A stretch of DNA of 64,000 nucleotides from Anaerocolumna sp047777345 (GTDB taxonomy: Bacteria > Bacillota > Clostridia > Lachnospirales > Lachnospiraceae): contig JBKEEJ010000009.1 in NCBI GenBank assembly GCA_047777345.1, positions 59,527-123,526 of the forward strand. The letters run 5' to 3'. Positions 58,403-64,000 of this stretch are shown one piece after another; position 1 is the first letter of the stretch; each line of letters opens with the position of its first letter. Position numbers and translations under genes: made by a program. The notes under the pieces are model-generated. The model made no database searches. It saw only the letters and a list, made by a program, of their open reading frames with translations, and was not told the DNA's origin.

Positions 58403-60013
58403 TTATTCGATGGCATTTAATCCGCTTCCCCAAATTGCGATACCTTTCTCTGAAAGGGCCGAAAATACCATCACATTTTTTTCTCCTTGTTCATCCCATT
58501 GTTTTGTGACCACGCCACTATAGGCCTCATCGCCGATTGTAATTTCAATGGTTTTTCCGTCTCCTTTTAGTTGCCAGTTTCCCGTAACGGCACCGATTAT
58601 GGTATGATCGCTTTTTAACTCAATCAGTTTGGAAACCGTAACATCTGCGCTGATAGAATTGCCATGGTTAATATATTTATATATGCCCGCTACGTCTTCC
58701 TCCTTGTATGTGCCAAAGGTTTCTCCCGTATAGCGATACGGTAAAACCACAGGCCAGCCATTTTCATTCATATACATCTGATGAACTCTTACCTGATGGG
58801 TTTCACCTTTGCCTTCAAATCTGGTATGAAAAATCAGAAAAAATTCATGGGTATTCTCATTATAATAGGTTGAATTATGGCCTGGTGATACATAACCTCT
58901 TCTGATTTTATTTTTCTCTCCTTCTACCCAGTCGAACCGGAAATTTCCCATTAATTTTGTACCATATTTGTAAATAGCATTATCATCAAAAAAGGTTCCG
59001 TCTGCCCCCTTGCAGTTTATCATATCGTTTCCGGCCGCATCATAATACGGACCATCCGGATTTTTTGACCTGACTACACGTATATTATAACCTCCGTCAG
59101 AGGCCAGCCCTCCGAAACTTAAAAACATATAATAATAGTCTGTTTCAGGGACGTATTGTACATAAGCCCCTTCAATTCTTACATGATTGCCTCCAAGAAT
59201 CCTTTTTCCATATCCTTTTTCCAAAGGAGTACCGGTTTCCGGATTTAATTCCAGAATAAATATGCCTCCGGAATAGGAACCATACATCATCCAAAGCCTG
59301 CCCTCTTTGTCATAAAACACACAAGGGTCAACCACATTAGGTTGCCTTGTCGCATCATAAGTATCGCCGTCTTCACTTAATTCATCTGATTCCATACCGG
59401 ATTTTAAAATAATCCCCAGGTTCTTATAAGGCCCTTCCACATTGTCCGATACTGCAATACCAAGACATGACAAGGGAGAACTGCCTTCACAGTTGCAATA
59501 ATACATATAATATTTTCCGTCAGCCAGTTGTACCACGTCCGGTGCCCAGAAAGTATTGGTCTTTGCCCATGTGAAAGCTTCCTTCATTTCTTCCGTGGCA
59601 TTGGGTATAATCGGATTACTTTTTTTTACTCCGTTACCGATTAAAGTCCAGTTCATGAAATCCGTGGATTTGGCCCCGGCAAGATGGGAACCAAATATGT
59701 AAAACGTGTCATTTACCTTGATTACGGAAGGGTCATGAACGGACACATTTTTCAATTTATAGGTAATAGGATTATCTGCCGTAAGCTTAACATCTTCTCC
59801 AATTACAATTTGATTATCTTCATTCTCTTTCACATCTAACTTTTCCCGGTTTTGTCCGTCTTTTGTATTATCCGCGCTTTCCTCTTTTCCTTCCTCAGAG
59901 ATTGTTTCATCACTCTGATTGACAGGGTTTCCCTCTTTTCCTGCCGATGAACATCCGGAAGCTAAGCAAAGGCAAAGCACTGTCATTGCCATTATTAACC
60001 CTTTTTTCATCAT
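58403..60013 (-). CDS. GH43-family arabinanase/arabinosidase lipoprotein
   Basis: This 536-residue exported lipoprotein has a signal peptide with lipobox LASGC (C21), then an acidic Ser/Glu/Asp-rich linker to about residue 70. The five-bladed GH43 propeller starts at HDPSVIKV (catalytic D about 93). The second acidic residue lies in VVDPCVFYD (about 225), and the general acid E is probable in RIEGAYVQY (about 285). The order and sequences (FYIFGSHLAGAKSTDFMNW, FWAPDVVQLADGKYYMYYC, WMMYGSYSGGIFI) fit the endo-1,5-alpha-L-arabinanase branch. A C-terminal beta-sandwich domain of about 100 residues follows (TVSKLIELKSDHTIIGAVTGN). The start has AGGAG. No operon partner is present. Confidence 0.92.
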   Translation of the reverse strand: MMKKGLIMAMTVLCLCLASGCSSAGKEGNPVNQSDETISEEGKEESADNTKDGQNREKLDVKENEDNQIVIGEDVKLTADNPITYKLKNVSVHDPSVIKVNDTFYIFGSHLAGAKSTDFMNWTLIGNGVKKSNPIIPNATEEMKEAFTWAKTNTFWAPDVVQLADGKYYMYYCNCEGSSPLSCLGIAVSDNVEGPYKNLGIILKSGMESDELSEDGDTYDATRQPNVVDPCVFYDKEGRLWMMYGSYSGGIFILELNPETGTPLEKGYGKRILGGNHVRIEGAYVQYVPETDYYYMFLSFGGLASDGGYNIRVVRSKNPDGPYYDAAGNDMINCKGADGTFFDDNAIYKYGTKLMGNFRFDWVEGEKNKIRRGYVSPGHNSTYYNENTHEFFLIFHTRFEGKGETHQVRVHQMYMNENGWPVVLPYRYTGETFGTYKEEDVAGIYKYINHGNSISADVTVSKLIELKSDHTIIGAVTGNWQLKGDGKTIEITIGDEAYSGVVTKQWDEQGEKNVMVFSALSEKGIAIWGSGLNAIE

Positions 60014-60360
60014 TACCTCTCCTTTTTATCCTTATTTATAATCCGTATTCCGTCTTAAAGCATTAAACAAATACTGTTTAAATTTTTTATTTTAGCTTTT
60101 GTTATTCGTTTAAAATTAGAACAATACTTTCACCCTCCTTTTCCAGATTATCGGACAATGTTAACTATTTAATAAAATATTTTATATCTAACTAAATTAA
60201 TATTATCCATATTTGCATTTAATGTCAACTGTCTTTTTGTATAAAACAGCCTAAACAAAAATCGGGAATCAATTTAGAAAAATAAAAATTATTTTATAAG
60301 AAGCAAAAAATTGAAGAACTTTAACATAAGCAAAAAGGAGTTTCTATTTGACATATGAAT
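60014..60360. other. Promoter region of the GH43 gene and gene-free stretch
   Basis: This is AT-rich sequence of about 350 bases between the GH43 start and the terminator of the upstream helicase gene. No repeats or RNA elements were recognised, and no clear promoter is claimed. Confidence 0.4.
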
Positions 60361-60400
60361 GAAAAAGCCTGTAAACACAAAAAAAGATGTTTACAGGCTT
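60361..60400 (-). terminator. Terminator of the SNF2 helicase gene
   Basis: AAGCCTGTAAAC (60366-60377) and GTTTACAGGCTT (60389-60400) are perfect inverted copies, and on the minus strand the stem is followed by a run of five T. It lies about 55 bases after the gene. Confidence 0.85.
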
Positions 60401-60455
60401 GTAAAGGATGTTTCGGATTTCGAAATGCTGTTATATATGTTTGTCCCAAATTATA

Positions 60456-63400
60456 TTAATATCCAAAAAGATCTTCCAGTTCTTCTTTTGTAAGAGAATT
60501 TATAAATACTTCCTGGGACTGAATAACCGAATCTGACAGATTTTTTTTCTTAATCTGCAGTTTATATATTTTTTCCTCTATGGTTCCTTTCGTTATCAGC
60601 TTTATTACATGAACAGAATTTTTCTGCCCGATACGATAGGCACGGTCCGTTGCCTGGTCTTCCACCGCCGGATTCCACCATGGGTCATAATGAATGACCG
60701 TATCGGCTCCCACCAGGTTTAAACCGGTTCCTCCGGCTTTTAAGGAAATTAAGAACACCTTTCCTTCTCCCTGGTTAAAACGCTTTACATAATCATTCCG
60801 GTCCTGTACTTTGGTAGCGCCTTCCAGATAAAAATTAGGAATATTATTTTTAACTAATTCCTGCTCGATAATGGCAAGCATGGAAGTAAACTGGGAAAAT
60901 ACCAGTATGCGGTGATCATTGGCTATGGCGTCTTTTATAATATCCAGTAACAAGTCCAATTTACCGCTGCCGCCGGTATAATTTTCAATAAAAGTTGCCG
61001 GATGGCAGCAAATCTGGCGAAGCCTGGTAAGTACCGCCAATATTTTCAGCTTGCTTTTTTCAAATCCGCTTTCTTTGATTTCATTGCTTAATTCGGATCT
61101 GGCGTTTTCCACATAAGATAAATAAACCTTTTTTTGTTCGTCCACCATATCCGTTAACATTTTGGTTTCCACTTTATCCGGTAATTCCAGAAGCACATCT
61201 TTTTTCATACGGCGCAAGATAAAGGGCAGTATGCGTCTGTTCAAATCTTCCAGTACTCCTTCTTCGGAGTGAAGAATAGGCTTTTCATACTGCTTAACAA
61301 ATCTGGCATGGCTGAATAAGTAATCCGGCATAATAAAATCAAATATGGACCATAATTCGGATAAGGAATTCTCAATCGGCGTACCGGTTAAGGCAAAACG
61401 ATGCCCTGCATTTAACAGCTTAACCGATTTGGCATTAAGGGAATCCGCATTTTTAATATACTGGGCCTCATCAATAAAAACCGTATGAAACTTAAGTTTC
61501 TGGTAAAGGCTGATATCCCGGCGGATTAAGGGATAGGAAGTAATTAAAATATCTACTTTTTCATATCCATCGATCATTTCCTGACGTTCTTTCGGATTGC
61601 CGGTTACCACGAAAGAGGTCAGATGAGGCGCAAAGTTTTCCAATTCATCCTGCCAGTTAAAAATTAAGGAAGACGGACATACAATTAAAAATTTGGCAGA
61701 CTGGTCATTTTCCTTTATAGAGGCAATATAAACAATGGTCTGGAGTGTTTTTCCAAGTCCCATATCATCAGCCAGAATACCGCCCAGATTATTATCAGCC
61801 AGGGTTCTTAGCCACTTAAACCCGGTAATCTGATACCCTCTTAGTTTTGCCTTAATTCCTTCAGGCAGCTTATAATCCGTACTGGCTGGATTTAATATCC
61901 TTTCTATAAACTGGGTAAAGTCCTTAGTTTTTTCAACCGAAAGATTTTTTTCACGAAATACGTTATTTAAGTACAGCGCCGTATTTTTCGGAAGGCCTAT
62001 GGTGGAGTTGTTAAAATTCTTGCCGGATACTCCCAAATAGCTTAAAATATTCCAGACTTCGTTGATTTTTTCATCTTCCAGGTTAATGAAGTTCCCGTCC
62101 TTTAGCCGATAATATTTTTTCTTCATGCGAAAGGACCTGAATAAATCTTTCAGTTCCTCTTTGGGTACGTCTTCATAGCTTAAATCCATTTCCAGAAAAT
62201 CCATAGCGCTGTTAACATTTAAACCGGCTTTAAAATTACCGGGAGATTTTATACTTATTTTCTTAAAGTTATCACTATAATATAGCTCACAGGTTTCGGC
62301 CAGTTCATGTATGCCGCTTACTAAAAACTCATATATATCATCTTCATTACGTAACAGGAAAGTATTGTTTTTTGGCTGAAAACCGTGTCTTTCCAAAACA
62401 TCAATATAATAATCCTCCATTCTTGGCTTTCTTACTATAATAAAATTATCGGAGGGAGGGTTTTCAAATGCGTTGAATTCATGTTCTCCATACCGAAACC
62501 TTAGTTCGGCACTGATATAGTTTTTTACCCTGTCAAGATAAATTACGGACTGCAAATCAGCGGTAATAAACCGGTCCTGAATTTCCTTTGGTACGGTTAA
62601 TTCCATTGTTTCACTGATTTTCGGAAGAACAATTTCCAGAAATTTATTTTTATTGGCTCCTTTAAAAACCAAAGGTTCCTTTTTACCGCCCAAGTTATTG
62701 TAAAATGGCAATAAATTGCTTAAAAACCGCTTGGTAGGTTTATACACACAGCCATTAAAATAAAGCAATTCTCCCGTATCCGTAATGGGAATTACATTGT
62801 GTTTCCCATAATAATCCATTACAATGGCATCATCAACTAAAGACAAATTATATTCTATCTTCGGATTATCCACTTTGTATACCACATCAGAATATTCTTT
62901 GCCATACAGCTCTAAGTCAAAAGTACCGGTATCCATAATAGCCAAAAGCCGTATTAACATATTTTTGGTTAAAATAATATTGGCTTTTGAAAATATTTTG
63001 GCCAAATGTGTCTGGTCAATCACCTCCTGAACTTCATAAATCTGAAGTATATAATCCAGAATTTTTTGCGATTGCCTGTCAAATTTACTTTCGCCGTGAA
63101 TAAACTTAAATTCTTTCCCCAGTACAATATTTTCCCTGTTGCTATAATCCGTCAGAAATTTTTTAATGGACTGGATTTTATAATAATGATGATTGCCAAC
63201 CCGCAGTGAAACAATGGCAGAGCCGGTTTCGGAACGTAAGATTGACGGTATGGATATGTTCAGTTTTATATGATAAACCTCACCCTGAGGCAAACCTTCT
63301 TCCTGATTGCTAAAATAACCAAGTATCTGATAAACGGTTTTTTCGGCCGGATTGTCCGGTTCTTCCATTAACGACCGTTCCACATAATTTAGCACAAAAA

Positions 63401-63665
63401 ACAGGGCCGTAACCACATGCTTACATGCGCCTTCTTCTCTCAAATATTCGGAACAGTTGCATTTATAATTAAAGGATCCGTCTTCAAAAACCTGAATTGT
63501 CACCATATATTCAAAATTATCTTTAACCGTAATTCGATATTGTTGTTTTGCATTGGACCAGGTTGCATTTACTACGTGATTCTGTTTATAATCATGCAAC
63601 CCTCTGGAATATACCGTATCACTTGCAGCCAGATTTCTTATTCCCGTTCTGGATAATCGTATCAT
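60456..63665 (-). CDS. SWI2/SNF2-family ATPase with SWIM zinc finger
   Basis: This 1069-residue protein starts with a SWIM zinc finger (CNCSEYLREEGACKH, about 58-72). The N-terminal SNF2-associated region (about 90-600) is followed by a Swi2/Snf2 helicase core (about 610-1065). Motif I (Walker A) is DDMGLGKTLQ near 631, motif II DEAQ near 734, and motifs V-VI include LKAGGTGLNL and DRAYRIGQ near 1008. These bacterial SNF2 proteins are linked to DNA repair or RNA-polymerase recycling but are less well studied than RapA. The frame is open to 63758, but ATG 63665 with GGAG upstream gives the family start MIRLSRTGIRNLA. It is single-gene, with a terminator. Confidence 0.92.
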   Translation of the reverse strand: MIRLSRTGIRNLAASDTVYSRGLHDYKQNHVVNATWSNAKQQYRITVKDNFEYMVTIQVFEDGSFNYKCNCSEYLREEGACKHVVTALFFVLNYVERSLMEEPDNPAEKTVYQILGYFSNQEEGLPQGEVYHIKLNISIPSILRSETGSAIVSLRVGNHHYYKIQSIKKFLTDYSNRENIVLGKEFKFIHGESKFDRQSQKILDYILQIYEVQEVIDQTHLAKIFSKANIILTKNMLIRLLAIMDTGTFDLELYGKEYSDVVYKVDNPKIEYNLSLVDDAIVMDYYGKHNVIPITDTGELLYFNGCVYKPTKRFLSNLLPFYNNLGGKKEPLVFKGANKNKFLEIVLPKISETMELTVPKEIQDRFITADLQSVIYLDRVKNYISAELRFRYGEHEFNAFENPPSDNFIIVRKPRMEDYYIDVLERHGFQPKNNTFLLRNEDDIYEFLVSGIHELAETCELYYSDNFKKISIKSPGNFKAGLNVNSAMDFLEMDLSYEDVPKEELKDLFRSFRMKKKYYRLKDGNFINLEDEKINEVWNILSYLGVSGKNFNNSTIGLPKNTALYLNNVFREKNLSVEKTKDFTQFIERILNPASTDYKLPEGIKAKLRGYQITGFKWLRTLADNNLGGILADDMGLGKTLQTIVYIASIKENDQSAKFLIVCPSSLIFNWQDELENFAPHLTSFVVTGNPKERQEMIDGYEKVDILITSYPLIRRDISLYQKLKFHTVFIDEAQYIKNADSLNAKSVKLLNAGHRFALTGTPIENSLSELWSIFDFIMPDYLFSHARFVKQYEKPILHSEEGVLEDLNRRILPFILRRMKKDVLLELPDKVETKMLTDMVDEQKKVYLSYVENARSELSNEIKESGFEKSKLKILAVLTRLRQICCHPATFIENYTGGSGKLDLLLDIIKDAIANDHRILVFSQFTSMLAIIEQELVKNNIPNFYLEGATKVQDRNDYVKRFNQGEGKVFLISLKAGGTGLNLVGADTVIHYDPWWNPAVEDQATDRAYRIGQKNSVHVIKLITKGTIEEKIYKLQIKKKNLSDSVIQSQEVFINSLTKEELEDLFGY

Positions 63666-63799
63666 CTTGCAAACTCCTTCTACTTGTCCTATCTTTTGCA
63701 TCCTAATATTATACCACAATATCAAGAATAATTGTGAATGAATTAATGCATTTTGCAAAGATTTTAAGCAGAAGTTGTCTAAATTAAAACGGGATTAAA

Positions 63800-64000
63800 T
63801 CAGAATAGATTCAAACCGGGATTTTTGATTTTTTTTTTATGAAACATGGAATACAGTCCGGAAAGAAGGCAGGCAAATGTTCCTAAAAAAGGAATAATCA
63901 GTTCGGAACAGGTACCCTTTTTGGAAAATATAACGGAAAACCCCCATACCATGAAAGGTATTGCAAGACAAGCAAATAATGTACCTCTGATTAAATTACC
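63800..64000 (-). CDS. C-terminal part of a membrane protein, cut by the window edge
   Basis: An open frame enters from the right edge and ends at TGA 63802-63800, giving 66 residues. They include two hydrophobic segments (LFACLAIPFMVWGFSVIFS and IPFLGTFACLLSGLYSMF) and a basic tail. It is the end of a polytopic membrane protein; the family is not recognisable from this piece. It lies 134 bases upstream of the SNF2 gene start. Confidence 0.6.
   Translation of the reverse strand, partial: GNLIRGTLFACLAIPFMVWGFSVIFSKKGTCSELIIPFLGTFACLLSGLYSMFHKKKIKNPGLNLF

Overview
The window is AT-rich DNA from a low-GC Gram-positive anaerobe. It most likely belongs to the Lachnospiraceae or a close clostridial relative. 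The main support is the conserved block from 43 to 54 kb: rplU-prp-rpmA, obgE, yhbY, nadD, yqeK and rsfS, with the radical-SAM pair and RNase G upstream and divergent lexA downstream. Other support is the long L27 leader with its dedicated protease Prp, Firmicutes-type LexA boxes, a THF riboswitch on folT, and amidases with copper-amine-oxidase-like wall domains. No rRNA, tRNA, CRISPR array or prophage was found. The species assignment is inference.

Layout. 0-14 kb is an insertion-sequence landing zone. It holds two ISL3-type elements in tandem (one cut by the window edge), a DDE transposase, an ISLre2 element and an IS30 element, all on the minus strand. Between them are a multi-domain sugar/nucleotide-type protein, a Y-family DNA polymerase, a YolD protein, a VOC protein and an AraC-type regulator. 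14-39 kb is accessory metabolism and transport: an EamA exporter with a LysR regulator, a GH4 glycosidase with an AraC regulator, an aldo/keto reductase, a cell-wall amidase next to a GHL10-type glycan hydrolase, a tyrosine recombinase, a fluoride-riboswitch-controlled CLC transporter, a two-component system beside an ABC exporter, a beta-lactamase-fold hydrolase, an MFS transporter with an AraC regulator, and a DUF1275 protein. Five genes in this stretch carry single-base frameshifts. 39-64 kb is mostly housekeeping: a subtilisin-like protease, an epimerase, divergent yneA-like and lexA genes with shared LexA boxes, the ribosome and NAD block, an AlaX editing protein, YbaK, RNase G, the radical-SAM pair, THF riboswitch-folT-tyrS, a GH43 lipoprotein and a large SNF2-family helicase. 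I found no frameshifts there.

The most striking pattern is in the transposase genes. All five, from at least three and probably four unrelated families, have an inverted repeat whose inner arm covers the ribosome-binding site and/or start codon. The outer arm lies just upstream of a -10-like hexamer. The geometry predicts that transcripts started at the element's own promoter are translatable, while transcripts reading in from outside fold and hide the start. Two riboswitches (fluoride, THF), an L21 leader and a LexA operator cluster are the other well-supported control elements. The Y-family polymerase and YolD, normally neighbours in Firmicutes, are split here by two insertion sequences.
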